Positions 35,070 through 43,986 of a stretch of 64,000 nucleotides of DNA are shown piece by piece. The number at the start of each line of letters is the position of its first letter. Positions within the stretch are counted from its first letter, which is position 1. The stretch is from the NCBI RefSeq assembly GCF_042688385.1, contig NZ_JBHUPY010000012.1:1-64000 (forward strand), in the 5' to 3' direction. This DNA comes from Herpetosiphon sp042688385. GTDB taxonomy: Bacteria > Chloroflexota > Chloroflexia > Chloroflexales > Herpetosiphonaceae. The notes below the pieces were generated by a model that did not search any database, was not told the DNA's origin, and was given only the letters and a program-made list of their open reading frames with translations. The position numbers and the translations under genes are program-made.

Positions 35070-36287
35070 ATGGATTTTGCGATTCCCAGCCAAATTGCCG
35101 CAATGCGTGAGCAAATTAGCCAATTTTTGGTTGAAAAGGTCTATCCCAAAGAGCAAGCATGGTTCGATTACGACGAAAAAGCCTATCCTGCTTGCTCAGA
35201 AGACCACCCAGAGATTCGGCAATTGCAAGCAGAGGTCAAGGAATTAGGTTTGTGGGCGGGCCATCTGCCACGTGAGGCTGGCGGCATGGGCTTATCGATT
35301 ATGGAATATGGGCTGCTCAACGAAATTATCGGGCGCTCGTATTTTGCGCCGCGCATTTTTGGCTCGAACGCGCCTGATAGTGGCAACGCCGAAATTCTTT
35401 GGCACTATGGCACGCCAGCCCAGCACGAACAATTTTTCTGGCCCTTGCAGCAAGCAGCAGTGCGCTCGTTTTTCAGCATGACCGAGCCGGAGGTCAGCGG
35501 AGCCGACCCAACCTTGCTCGAAACTAGTGCCGAACTGATCGATGATCACTGGGTGATCAACGGGCGCAAATGGTATAGCACCAATGCCAATGGCGCTGGC
35601 TTTGGCATCGTTATGGCCAAAACCGATCCCGATGCGCCAACCCATTTGCGCTATAGCCAAATTATTGTGCCTGCCGATACCCCAGGTTTGACCTTGGTGC
35701 GGCCAATTTCGGTGATGGGCCATACCACTGGCGGCGGCCATTGGGAAATTGAATATACCAACGTGCGTGTACCTGCCGAAAACCTGCTTGGTAAGCGCGG
35801 CTCGGGCTTTGCAATTGCCCAAACTCGCCTTGGCCCAGGCCGCATTCATCATTGTATGCGCTGGCTTGGCCAAGCTCAACGGGCCTTCGATTTGATGTGC
35901 GAGTATAGTACCAAGCGGGTGGCATTTGGCGGGCCGTTGGCCGACAAGCAAATGGTGCAACATTGGATTGCCGAAAGTGCTGCTGAAATTCAAGCTGCCC
36001 GCTTGAGTGTGCTCCACGCCGCCTGGCAAATTGATCAAGCAGGCGCGAAATCAGCCAGAATTGACATCTCACTGATTAAATTTAGCGTTGCGGCAATGCT
36101 GATGAATGTACTTGATCGGGCAATTCAAGTCCATGGTGGTTTAGGGGTTTCCGATGATACGCCGCTAGCCTTTATGTGGCGACAAGGCCGCGCAGCGCGC
36201 ATTTACGATGGGCCAGATGAAGTGCACAAAATGGTTGTCGCCCGTGAAATCTTAAAACGCTATGGCTATCCTGAGCGCAAAGTCTAA
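35070..36287 (+). CDS. Acyl-CoA dehydrogenase (ACAD10/11-like)
   Basis: The 405-residue FAD enzyme has the standard N-terminal helical domain, the middle beta domain (FFSMTEPEVSGADPT, GRKWYSTNA) and the C-terminal helical domain (RVAFGGPLADKQMVQHW, QVHGGLGVSDDTPLA, RQGRAARIYDGPDEVH). The last two features, and the kinase gene directly downstream, resemble the ACAD10/11 branch. In that branch and in bacterial LvaC-like enzymes the dehydrogenase fold processes phosphorylated 4-hydroxyacyl-CoA. Ordinary fatty acyl-CoA dehydrogenation remains possible. Confidence 0.9.
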   Translation: MDFAIPSQIAAMREQISQFLVEKVYPKEQAWFDYDEKAYPACSEDHPEIRQLQAEVKELGLWAGHLPREAGGMGLSIMEYGLLNEIIGRSYFAPRIFGSNAPDSGNAEILWHYGTPAQHEQFFWPLQQAAVRSFFSMTEPEVSGADPTLLETSAELIDDHWVINGRKWYSTNANGAGFGIVMAKTDPDAPTHLRYSQIIVPADTPGLTLVRPISVMGHTTGGGHWEIEYTNVRVPAENLLGKRGSGFAIAQTRLGPGRIHHCMRWLGQAQRAFDLMCEYSTKRVAFGGPLADKQMVQHWIAESAAEIQAARLSVLHAAWQIDQAGAKSARIDISLIKFSVAAMLMNVLDRAIQVHGGLGVSDDTPLAFMWRQGRAARIYDGPDEVHKMVVAREILKRYGYPERKV

Positions 36288-36314
36288 GTCTGTAGTCTTC
36301 CGAGGTACAACCCC

Positions 36315-37349
36315 ATGGATACGATTCAAGTTCGGCCTGATGAACAGTTGAATGAATCAGCCTTGGCCGATTATTTATACGATAAGTTGCCTGGTGCCAG
36401 CCAAGCGTTAACCGTGCGCCAGTTTGGTGGCGGCGCTGCCAATTTGACCTATCTGCTTGATTATGGTCATTATGAATATGTGCTGCGTCGCCCGCCACTT
36501 GGCCCAGTTGCCCCTTCGGCGCACGATATGGGCCGCGAATATCGGGTCTTATCGCAATTGCATCCGGCCTTTGCGCAGGCTCCCCAAACCTTTTTATTCT
36601 GCAACGAACCTGAAATTATTGGCGCGCCATTTTTCATTATGGAACGTCGCCATGGCACGGTTGTGCGGCGCGAATTGCCGCTCCAATTCAATACGCCCGA
36701 GGCTCCACGGGCGCTCAGTTTGGCGCTCGTCGATACGCTTGCCGATTTGCACGCCGTCGATTATGCAGCAATCGGCTTAGGCCACATCGGCAAGCCTGAT
36801 GGCTTCATCTTACGTCAAGTCGTTGGTTGGTATGAGCGTTGGAACAACGCCAAGCCCGATGATCTGCCAGCAATGGAGAATGTTTATGCCTGGCTTTGCG
36901 AGCAACAACCGCCTGCCTCAAGCCCAACCCTCGTTCACAACGATTACAAACTTGATAATGTGATGTTTCGCCAAAACGATCCCAGCCAATTAATCGCTGT
37001 TTTTGATTGGGATATGTGTACGTTGGGCGAGCCATTGGCTGATTTGGGCACGTTGCTTTGCTACTGGAGCCAGCCCGATGATCCGCCAGCCTTGCAAGCA
37101 GTCGCCATGATGCCAACCGACGATCGTTTTGCTAGCCGCGCTGAACTTATTGCGCGCTATGCAGCCCGCTCAGGCCGCGATGTCAGTCATATTCGCTATT
37201 ATCATGTGCTTGGTTTATATCGTTTGGTCGTCATTTTGGCTCAAATTTATGCGCGCTACCAACGTGGCCAAACCAAGGATGCCCGCTTTGCCCAATTTGG
37301 TGCAGTTATTCCGATTATGGCCCAAGCTGCCGCCGACCTCACCAAATAA
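36315..37349 (+). CDS. APH-fold kinase (phosphotransferase; ACAD10/11 N-domain/LvaA-like)
   Basis: The 344-residue protein has the aminoglycoside-phosphotransferase fold. It has the Gly-rich FGGGAANLTYLL, the lysine-region equivalent YVLRRPP, the catalytic loop LVHNDYKLDNVMF and the metal-binding Asp in VFDWDMCTLGEPLADLG. The HNDYKLDN form is characteristic of the group related to the kinase domain of ACAD10/11. It starts 27 bp after the acyl-CoA dehydrogenase gene. The pair therefore looks like a split version of the fused eukaryotic enzyme, acting on 4-hydroxyacyl-CoA. True antibiotic phosphorylation is unlikely in this context. Confidence 0.88.
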   Translation: MDTIQVRPDEQLNESALADYLYDKLPGASQALTVRQFGGGAANLTYLLDYGHYEYVLRRPPLGPVAPSAHDMGREYRVLSQLHPAFAQAPQTFLFCNEPEIIGAPFFIMERRHGTVVRRELPLQFNTPEAPRALSLALVDTLADLHAVDYAAIGLGHIGKPDGFILRQVVGWYERWNNAKPDDLPAMENVYAWLCEQQPPASSPTLVHNDYKLDNVMFRQNDPSQLIAVFDWDMCTLGEPLADLGTLLCYWSQPDDPPALQAVAMMPTDDRFASRAELIARYAARSGRDVSHIRYYHVLGLYRLVVILAQIYARYQRGQTKDARFAQFGAVIPIMAQAAADLTK

Positions 37350-37365
37350 TCATTAACCAACAGCG

Positions 37366-37402
37366 CAACGAGCGCATGATCAGGTTGATCATGCGCTCGT
37401 TG
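37366..37402. terminator. Strong hairpin between convergent genes
   Basis: A 17-bp perfect stem (CAACGAGCGCATGATCA and its complement) with a GGT loop follows the kinase stop by 16 bp and faces the AAA+ gene. Only a short T-run (TGTTTG) follows. It is likely to terminate both transcripts. Confidence 0.75.
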
Positions 37403-37433
37403 TTTGAGCCAAAGACCCAATAACTAGCAACAA

Positions 37434-38666
37434 TTAGGCTTCGTCTTCTTCTTCTACTGGCTGCTCAGTCACCATTTGCTCGCGCAAAAATGTGGCTTGC
37501 TCCAAAATTACCAGATCCATCGTGGTTTGATCTTTGGTATCGATCCAACGCATCAAGGCCGAAACAAACAATTCCTTCAAATAGGCGAATGAAAAGCCGT
37601 CGGTAGCTTCTGCTGCTTGTTGAATTCCAGCCTCGGTTAGTTGGGTCGAGCTATGCAGCGCTGCATTCCATTGTTGAATATAGGCCACACGCTCAGCCAA
37701 TTCAGGCAAACTAAAGTAATATTTGCGATCAAAGCGGCTTGGGCGGTTCATAATCGCTGGGTCAATCGCCTCAGGGTGGTTGGTCGTCGCCAACAGCACA
37801 ATTCCTTGGTTTGAGGTAAAACCATCAACTTCGTTCAAAAAGAAGGCCCGATTATTATCGTTAATCAACGAATCTAAATCTTCGAGCACCACGATACAGG
37901 GAGCACTGCGCCGCGCCCGATCAAACACCGCCCGAATATTGGCATTATTGGTTGTATATTGGGCATCGAAGCTTTTAACATACAAACATGGGTAATCTAA
38001 GGCATTCAACAACCCTTTGATCATATGGGTTTTGCCGTTGCCAGGCGGGCCAACCAAAATAATCCCTCGTTTCCAAGCAATATTGTAGTTGGCGTAGGTT
38101 TCCTTGGCTTCGAAAAAGCGCTGCAAATCGCGAAAAATATCGTGCTTGAGTGTGCCCGGCAAAATTAAATTATCGAGTGAAGTATTTTTAATTGCATAGA
38201 ACAATTCTTGATTCTTTTCCCAACTTCCTTCCTCAAACACCATAATTTCATCGCGAATTTCGGTGTTCCAAGCAGAAACCGTTTTAAAAAACTGCTCAAC
38301 TGCTGCTTGCGAAGCGCCAATCAAATATTGCATCGTCAGCTGGTTGCCATAGGCATTCCACGTCATACTAATCAACTCGAACTGCTGGTCGTTCCAAGTC
38401 ACGGTTTGCCAGGCATTTTCCAAATAGCGAGAAATTGAGCCTTCTTCGCCACGCACCCAGCTATAGCCAATTTGTGGGTGCGGCTGTTGGCGCAACTGAA
38501 GCTCGCAAAAGCCAGCTTCTGCATAATTGCGCACATCAAAATCGCAATCTTGGGTTTGGAGAATCGCCTTATCGGGATACTGGGCAGCTAATTGCTGATT
38601 GACCAGATAGGTCAAGGCTTGGCTGGGCTGCTGTAAGGCATCAATGAAATAGGTTTCTTGCTGCAC
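37434..38666 (-). CDS. AAA+ ATPase, BCS1-like, with unknown N-terminal domain
   Basis: The 410-residue protein has an N-terminal domain of about 190 residues with no recognised family. The AAA+ module follows: Walker A GPPGNGKT at 206-213, Walker B VVLEDLD at 259-265, sensor 1 in VLLATTNHPEAID, and the arginine-finger segment MNRPSRFDRKYYF. The closest architectural resemblance is to BCS1/26S-type AAA ATPases that remodel proteins as hexamers. No protease domain is attached. The C-terminus is acidic (PVEEEDEA). It is divergent from an MglA-like GTPase gene across 113 bp. Confidence 0.85.
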   Translation of the reverse strand: MQQETYFIDALQQPSQALTYLVNQQLAAQYPDKAILQTQDCDFDVRNYAEAGFCELQLRQQPHPQIGYSWVRGEEGSISRYLENAWQTVTWNDQQFELISMTWNAYGNQLTMQYLIGASQAAVEQFFKTVSAWNTEIRDEIMVFEEGSWEKNQELFYAIKNTSLDNLILPGTLKHDIFRDLQRFFEAKETYANYNIAWKRGIILVGPPGNGKTHMIKGLLNALDYPCLYVKSFDAQYTTNNANIRAVFDRARRSAPCIVVLEDLDSLINDNNRAFFLNEVDGFTSNQGIVLLATTNHPEAIDPAIMNRPSRFDRKYYFSLPELAERVAYIQQWNAALHSSTQLTEAGIQQAAEATDGFSFAYLKELFVSALMRWIDTKDQTTMDLVILEQATFLREQMVTEQPVEEEDEA

Positions 38667-38723
38667 GCGAAATTCTCCTGTAGGCTAAAGCTCGCGGTTG
38701 ATAGCTCAAGTATAATCAACTCA

Positions 38724-38752
38724 TTGACAATGGTTGTCACAACGCTTAAATG
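38724..38752 (+). promoter_or_regulatory. Candidate promoter with overlapping inverted repeat
   Basis: TTGACA at 38724-38729 is a perfect -35 box, followed after 17 bp by the poor -10 TAAATG. TGACAATGGTTGTCA at 38725-38739 is a perfect 6-bp inverted repeat around TGG that overlaps the -35 box. It could be an operator acting on either divergent gene. A TATAAT at 38710-38715 has no suitably spaced -35. Confidence 0.4.
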
Positions 38753-38779
38753 GATCAGTTTTGATCTGTGCGAGGACAA

Positions 38780-39418
38780 ATGGCCTTTTTTGATGCAATT
38801 AATCAGCTCATTCATTGTAATGTTGTGTATTACGGCCCTGTCGCGAGTGGCAAAAGCTCCTCAATCCGGCATATTGCAAGCAATTATGCGCAACGCCAAC
38901 AGCTCATTTGGCCACTCCAACACTATGTAAATGAAGAAGTCCGTTTGGTTAGCTGTAGTGTGCTTGGGCAACAACAACTTGGGGCTTGGCGCTTGCACTT
39001 GCATTGTCTTGGTCAAGCAGGCGCGACAATGGATGACAGCTCTATCAAGCATTGGATCAGCATTGCTGATGCTATCATTTTTGTGGCAGATTCACAACGC
39101 GATAAATTACAGCAAAATATCATCAAACTCAGAAATGTTGCCCGAATCCAACGCCAAAACCAGCGTAATTTCAGCCAGCTACCGTTAGTTTTGCAATATA
39201 CCAAACGCGATGTGCAGGGCAGCCTGCCAATCGAAACGCTGCAACGCTACCTCAACCCGCTTGCGTGGGATTATGTTGAAACCAATGCCCATGTTGGGCC
39301 AACTCAACCAATTGTAGCAGCCCTGCACATGCTCGAAACGCGACTTATAGCCGATCTCAAAAGGGCAATTATTCCATCGCTAGTCCCATTCGCTCGATTG
39401 CTGATGCCGTTTGATTAA
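38780..39418 (+). CDS. MglA-like small Ras-family GTPase
   Basis: The ATG at 38780, with GAGG 5 bp upstream, gives 212 residues; a GTG four codons earlier is less likely. It has a P-loop (GPVASGKSS, residues 19-27), the WRLHLHCLGQAG segment in the G3 region, the IADAIIFVADSQ strand and the guanine-specificity motif as YTKRD. The layout resembles MglA and other bacterial polarity GTPases. The P-loop GPVASGKS differs slightly from the GpxxxGKT standard. MglA sets polarity in gliding bacteria, so a motility role is plausible. A cognate MglB/roadblock gene is not adjacent; a roadblock-like gene is 11 kb away. Confidence 0.8.
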   Translation: MAFFDAINQLIHCNVVYYGPVASGKSSSIRHIASNYAQRQQLIWPLQHYVNEEVRLVSCSVLGQQQLGAWRLHLHCLGQAGATMDDSSIKHWISIADAIIFVADSQRDKLQQNIIKLRNVARIQRQNQRNFSQLPLVLQYTKRDVQGSLPIETLQRYLNPLAWDYVETNAHVGPTQPIVAALHMLETRLIADLKRAIIPSLVPFARLLMPFD

Positions 39419-39493
39419 TGCACATTGTGATTGTGCTAGGCAATCAAACGTTGGCTATACTGATAGCACATGGTTTGTGTATGGAGGCTTGTG

Positions 39494-39898
39494 ATGGAAA
39501 TTAAACGCAATGGCTCGCAGCCCTCGGAGATTGGCTCGGCAGATTATTTTAGCGGCACAGTGCGAATCGACCCGTTGTTTCAAGCGCCCGAACCTGCGCG
39601 AGTACGCGGGGCAAGCGTCACCTTCGAGCCAAACGCGCGCACCGCATGGCACACTCATCCACTTGGTCAAACCTTAATTGTAACTGCTGGCAGTGGTTTA
39701 GCCCAACGTTGGGGTGGGCCGATTGAAGTAATTCGGCCAGGCGATGTGGTCTGGTTTGCCCCAGGTGAGAAACATTGGCATGGCGCTAGCCCAACCACTG
39801 CCATGACCCATATTGCGCTCCAAGAGCAGCTTGATGGCACAGCTGTGGAATGGCTAGAACACGTCAGCGAGGAGCAATATCAGGCTGATCAAGCCTAA
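39494..39898 (+). CDS. Cupin-domain protein
   Basis: ATG 39494 has GGAGG 6 bp upstream, giving 134 residues. The double-stranded beta-helix cupin motifs are present: AWHTHPLGQTLIVTAG (motif 1, two His) and RPGDVVWFAPGEKHWHGA (motif 2). The pattern matches the carboxymuconolactone-decarboxylase-linked (R)-mandelonitrile lyase-like cupins, which bind a metal such as Mn. The reaction is unknown. It is convergent with the AraC-type gene, and the stop codons overlap by 4 bp. Confidence 0.85.
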   Translation: MEIKRNGSQPSEIGSADYFSGTVRIDPLFQAPEPARVRGASVTFEPNARTAWHTHPLGQTLIVTAGSGLAQRWGGPIEVIRPGDVVWFAPGEKHWHGASPTTAMTHIALQEQLDGTAVEWLEHVSEEQYQADQA

Positions 39899-40833
39899 GC
39901 GCTCGTTCGCCGTAAACTTGCTAGATCTTCAGTTGGCGAACAACCAAAATAGCGCCGATATTCACGGCTAAATTGCGAGCTACTTGCATAGCCCACCTGC
40001 TGGCCGATTGCGCCAATCTCAAGTGTCGTTACAACTAATAAACGCCGCGCTTCGTGCAAACGCAACGTTTTTTGAAACTGAATGGGGCTGAGCGCGGTAA
40101 CTGCTTTGAAATGCAGATGAAAGACTGAAACACTCAAATTCGCCAAATCGGCCAGTTGCGCAACCAGCAGTGGTTGGGCAAAATGCTGACGCAACCAGCT
40201 AATCGCCTGGGCTACAGGCGTAACTCGCGAGCTGGTTTGGCCAATTTGGGCCAAGCGATTGCCAAACGGACTATGCAACAAACGAATAATAATCTCGTCG
40301 ATCACCAAAGGAGCTAGTAACTCAGCCTCAGCAGGATATTGCATCAGCTCAATCAGGCGAATCGCGGCCTGCACCAGTTGGCGATTGCTGCGCTCGGTGG
40401 CAATTGCCCGCAGCTCGGTTGGCGCTGGCAGCCCTTGGGGATAAACTTTGAGCGCCAATTCGGCCACCCGCGGCAGATCAAACTCCAACTTAAAACACAA
40501 ATACGGCTGCGCAATACTAGCCTGAGTAATTTGGGCTGCAACTGGCAAATCAACCGCCACAACCAACAGATGCGCAGCATCATAATTGTAAGTTTGATCG
40601 CCGAGCACCAGTTGTTTGGCTCCTTGGGCCACAAGACAAACGCTTGGCTGATAGAGGGCCGGCAGCGAGCGTTGATGCGGTTGCGATTCGCGGATGGCAT
40701 AGATTTGCGGAATACAAAAGCCAAACCGTCCATCATGCGGCGCATACTGCGCCAGCAATTGAGCCAAAGCGCGGCGTTCCGGCTCTAGCAATGGTTCAGG
40801 TTCTAACGATCGGTCAAGCTCAAGCAGCGTCAT
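39895..40833 (-). CDS. AraC-family transcriptional regulator
   Basis: The ATG at 40833 (GAGGA 7 bp upstream) gives 312 residues. The N-terminal AraC_N-type sensor domain (about 20-185; LYQPSVCLVAQGAKQLVLGD) is followed by two helix-turn-helix motifs: LLVAQLADLANLSVSVFHLH and IGAIGQQVGYASSSQFSREY. The end FGCSPTEDLASL completes the usual 100-residue DNA-binding unit. It probably activates a nearby operon in response to a small molecule. The cupin next door is an obvious candidate target although it is convergent. Confidence 0.92.
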   Translation of the reverse strand: MTLLELDRSLEPEPLLEPERRALAQLLAQYAPHDGRFGFCIPQIYAIRESQPHQRSLPALYQPSVCLVAQGAKQLVLGDQTYNYDAAHLLVVAVDLPVAAQITQASIAQPYLCFKLEFDLPRVAELALKVYPQGLPAPTELRAIATERSNRQLVQAAIRLIELMQYPAEAELLAPLVIDEIIIRLLHSPFGNRLAQIGQTSSRVTPVAQAISWLRQHFAQPLLVAQLADLANLSVSVFHLHFKAVTALSPIQFQKTLRLHEARRLLVVTTLEIGAIGQQVGYASSSQFSREYRRYFGCSPTEDLASLRRTSA

Positions 40834-41053
40834 CACCCAATCCTCGTAGCACAATCTTTACTATACCAGTTGAGCATGCCCAGCAAAACATTATTTTGAA
40901 TAGAACATTGCGTAGAATAAAGTTAGCTTCATCCTTCATCCCTCGTTCTTCATCCTTCGGTGAGCTGTCATCAAGCTGTAACCCCTGCATCCTCTCAGCG
41001 AGCGGGCTTTTTTCTATAATGGAGCCTGATCGCACTTGCAATGGAGGTTGGTT

Positions 41054-41758
41054 ATGCAGATTGTCTTTTTATTGATGAGCGGCGCACTTTTGCTCTTGGC
41101 GGTGCTGCTTTTGTGGTTTGTGCCGCATTTATTGGGCCAGCAAGAGCAACGGGCTAAACAAGAAAATCAGCAGCTTAAGGCCTTGTTGAGCGATGTTTTG
41201 GGCGAGCAAGAGGTCGTGGCCCGTCGCCAAGCGCAACTTGGCTCGTCGCTTGGTCATTTACAAGCCCAGCTCGAAACGCTGCACACCTCGTTTCCAGCAA
41301 CGGTGGCCAAATTGGCAGCCCAGCCCGCCGATTTTAGCCGCCCATTGATCGAGCATCTTGATAATCGCTTGAATAATTTGCACTGCCAACTCGATGGCTG
41401 GATGAACGAACGTCGCCAGCATTCGAAGCAAGTCAGCCAGCAAGAAAACGAATCATGGGCCTATTTGATGAGTTTGTTGGGCACGATGCAAGAGCAACTT
41501 GGCGATGTTTCGACCCAGCGGCCTCGTCGCCCGTTGCGCGAACCGCAGCGGGTTGAGTTTGGTTCGTCAGCAGTGGTAGAAGATTTACGTGATGAAGTTG
41601 AGAGTTTGCGTGCAATCTCCGAGGAAATTGCTGCTTTGCAATGGCGTTTACGCCGGACTGTGGCTAGCGCTAGCAAGCCGAATAATCCGAGTAATCAGCA
41701 GCAGCCAATGAGCTTGCTTGGGCCAAATGAGCCAGTGCGTAGCGTCCGCACACTCTAA
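41054..41758 (+). CDS. Membrane-anchored coiled-coil protein
   Basis: Start at ATG 41054 with GGAGG 6 bp upstream gives 234 residues. One N-terminal transmembrane helix (IVFLLMSGALLLLAVLLLWF) is followed by long heptad-rich stretches (EQRAKQENQQLKALLSDVL, RRQAQLGSSLGHLQAQLE and LRDEVESLRAISEEIAALQ). The topology is like RmuC- or EnvC-type scaffolds but without their catalytic domains. The C-terminal tail is low complexity (NNPSNQQQP). Function is unknown. Confidence 0.72.
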   Translation: MQIVFLLMSGALLLLAVLLLWFVPHLLGQQEQRAKQENQQLKALLSDVLGEQEVVARRQAQLGSSLGHLQAQLETLHTSFPATVAKLAAQPADFSRPLIEHLDNRLNNLHCQLDGWMNERRQHSKQVSQQENESWAYLMSLLGTMQEQLGDVSTQRPRRPLREPQRVEFGSSAVVEDLRDEVESLRAISEEIAALQWRLRRTVASASKPNNPSNQQQPMSLLGPNEPVRSVRTL

Positions 41759-41786
41759 CTATTCAGATCAATCTGCATGAAATAAC

Positions 41787-41818
41787 CAAGCGCCCATGGT
41801 TTTGGCCATGGGCGCTTG
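41787..41818. terminator. Hairpin between convergent genes
   Basis: A 13-bp perfect stem (CAAGCGCCCATGG and its complement) with loop TTTTGG lies between the coiled-coil gene and the metallopeptidase gene. No T-run flanks it, so termination efficiency is uncertain. Confidence 0.6.
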
Positions 41819-41825
41819 CTGCTGC

Positions 41826-43856
41826 TTAAATCGCGAATTGTTCGCCATAGAGCCGGAAGAACTCAGGCGTTGGCGTGCTAGCGAATAAACCGCTGGCACT
41901 CGTGGCATTCAAGGCCAAGGCCACATAGCCACGATCAACAAAATGCTTCGAAAGCTCGGCCTGTGGTGTCGAACCGTTGGCGCTATACACCTTCAAGACT
42001 CCAGCAATGCCGTTGGTCGTGCCAAGGCTCAGCAAGGCAGCATTATCGTAGTTAAGCACCAAAGTTGGCTTGAGTGGCACACTCGCCCCAACATCGCTGG
42101 GCAAGGCTGCATTGCTGGCCAAGGCAAAAATATAGCCTCGACTTTGGGCAGTGCCCGTTGTATTGGGAAAGCTGCTACACGAGCCATACATCGTCGTGGT
42201 AATCACCCGCAAATGGTTAAGTTCGCTGGCACGACTTTCGGCAGCTTGGTTAAAAAAGACCATCAAATTGCCTTCCGATGAGCCAGCAGTTAAAGGAATT
42301 GGCGCAGTTGGATTGTGGCTCGGTGGATTGCCACCCTCGGAATAGGCCACGACCGCCAATTGAATGCCTGTTTGGCCTTCAAACACCAAGAAGGCTGTAC
42401 CATCGAGCGACGGCAAATTATTAACCACGCCATTGCTATCGACGGCATAGGCATTTTGCTCGCCAGCAGCCGCAACGTAGATCGCAGTTGGGGTTAAGCC
42501 CGCTTGGGTTACAACTTTGACGCTGTACGAACCTTGCACCACCGAGCCATACGGCATCACCGCTACCAAAGGAAATTGGCTTGGCGTGCATTCAATCCAA
42601 TTGAGTTCAGGCGGATTGCCCTCAAGTTGCGCAACATAGACCGCCGTTGTGCCATTGGCACGATCGCCAATCACCAGCACATAATCATCGGCATTCGCGC
42701 CAAGCAACTTAAAGCCCTGCGAATTCACCCGCGAATCGAGGCTGCCTTGCGGAATAAGCGTGGTCGGCGCATTCAGGCTGCCACGCAACAAATAGACCCA
42801 GCCGCGATTGAGGTTGGCAATTGGCGTATCATTAATTGTGAGGGTGGCAACTTCAGCCACTGGATTACTGCCAAAACCATGCTGAAACACGGGCAAGGGC
42901 AAGGGCAAGCGTTCTGGCCCAATACGCGGCTGGTCAAATGGCGCAGTTGCCATGGCGCTGTAGGGCAAGCCAGCCCCAGTTTGGGCACGGAATGGCTGCC
43001 AAACATCGTCGCCACCTTCAATCCGCATCACTTCGCTCGACCCAACCAAGTGGGCCATAATCGATTCAGCAGTTGGGTTGAACGAAGGCAAGGCCAAATC
43101 TGGGTGCTCAGCATTATTTGAATTAATATATTGATCGCGCAAGCCAATTGCATAATGCATCCATTCGTGCACAATCACCCGATAGCCCTCTGGCTCGTGC
43201 CAAGGAATGCTAAAACTACCTTGGCGCTCCCACATGCCACGACCTAAGCGAATCGGCATATGCTTGGAATCGGTGTACAGCCCTTCACGCCAACTGCGTG
43301 GATGATAGCGATTGGAAGCCAAAATTTGAATATCGGCGGCGCGCATCTTATCAACACCACCAAACACCACTTGGCCAAAGGCCATCGTGCCATTGCTCAC
43401 ATCAAACAAGAAATCTGAGGCTCGCCGAAATGCCCATTGCAATTGATGTAACTCGCCCGCGCTTGGCACCCATTCGATTGCCACCAACACATTGAACAAA
43501 CACACTTTGGTTGCGCTCGTGGTTTGGGTTGTGGTATGGCTTGCTTGAACTTGAGCATAGGCCGTTGGATAATTCGGCAAATCGTCGCTGTTGGCGTTGG
43601 CGACGAGGTTTTGTTGCAGATCATAGACACAAAAGGCCCAATTGAGGTCTTGCAGGCCCAGCAAATTGGCGGTTGGTAATGTCCAATTGCTAAGTAAGGC
43701 GAGTTGGCTGGGCACGCGTTGTACCAAGTGAGGATTGCTTAATTGCAGACTTGGCTGATTGGTGTACCAATCGGTATTTCCGCTTGGGGCTGGGTTCGGT
43801 GTTGTGTTAAAAAGATTGTAGCGGTTGAAATAAACTTGGGCGTGTGGTGTGGACAT
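41826..43856 (-). CDS. Zinc metallopeptidase-like protein (HExxH...GxxD)
   Basis: The 676-residue protein has no obvious signal peptide. Around residues 225-245 it carries VIVHEWMHYAIGLRDQY: His230-Glu231-x-x-His234, then Gly238 and Asp241. This resembles the HExxH...GxxDEY site of CLCA-type and related clan MA peptidases. Preceding residues (RADIQILASNRYHPRSW) look like part of the catalytic domain. The C-terminal 350 residues are beta-rich and contain repeated domain-like segments (VLVIGDRANGTTAVYVAQLE). It is divergent from the CHAT-protease gene and shares its control region. Substrate and export route are unknown. Confidence 0.75.
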   Translation of the reverse strand: MSTPHAQVYFNRYNLFNTTPNPAPSGNTDWYTNQPSLQLSNPHLVQRVPSQLALLSNWTLPTANLLGLQDLNWAFCVYDLQQNLVANANSDDLPNYPTAYAQVQASHTTTQTTSATKVCLFNVLVAIEWVPSAGELHQLQWAFRRASDFLFDVSNGTMAFGQVVFGGVDKMRAADIQILASNRYHPRSWREGLYTDSKHMPIRLGRGMWERQGSFSIPWHEPEGYRVIVHEWMHYAIGLRDQYINSNNAEHPDLALPSFNPTAESIMAHLVGSSEVMRIEGGDDVWQPFRAQTGAGLPYSAMATAPFDQPRIGPERLPLPLPVFQHGFGSNPVAEVATLTINDTPIANLNRGWVYLLRGSLNAPTTLIPQGSLDSRVNSQGFKLLGANADDYVLVIGDRANGTTAVYVAQLEGNPPELNWIECTPSQFPLVAVMPYGSVVQGSYSVKVVTQAGLTPTAIYVAAAGEQNAYAVDSNGVVNNLPSLDGTAFLVFEGQTGIQLAVVAYSEGGNPPSHNPTAPIPLTAGSSEGNLMVFFNQAAESRASELNHLRVITTTMYGSCSSFPNTTGTAQSRGYIFALASNAALPSDVGASVPLKPTLVLNYDNAALLSLGTTNGIAGVLKVYSANGSTPQAELSKHFVDRGYVALALNATSASGLFASTPTPEFFRLYGEQFAI

Positions 43857-43986
43857 GATCGCATTCCCCCAATGTCACAAAACAAGGGCTACTTCGGTAG
43901 CAAAGCCGATCAAAATCGAGTATAGTAGCGCTAGAACTTTGCTTCAATTACGCAGATGGTGTGCCTGGCCTCTCACAAACCTAGGC

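Noticed and set aside
36315..37349. Aminoglycoside resistance kinase
   Set aside because: The APH fold is shared, but the HNDYKLDN motif and the adjacent acyl-CoA dehydrogenase point to the ACAD10/11-type kinase.
43849..43986. Upstream extension of the CHAT protein to 926 residues
   Set aside because: It overlaps the divergent metallopeptidase start and the control region; no ribosome-binding site supports it.
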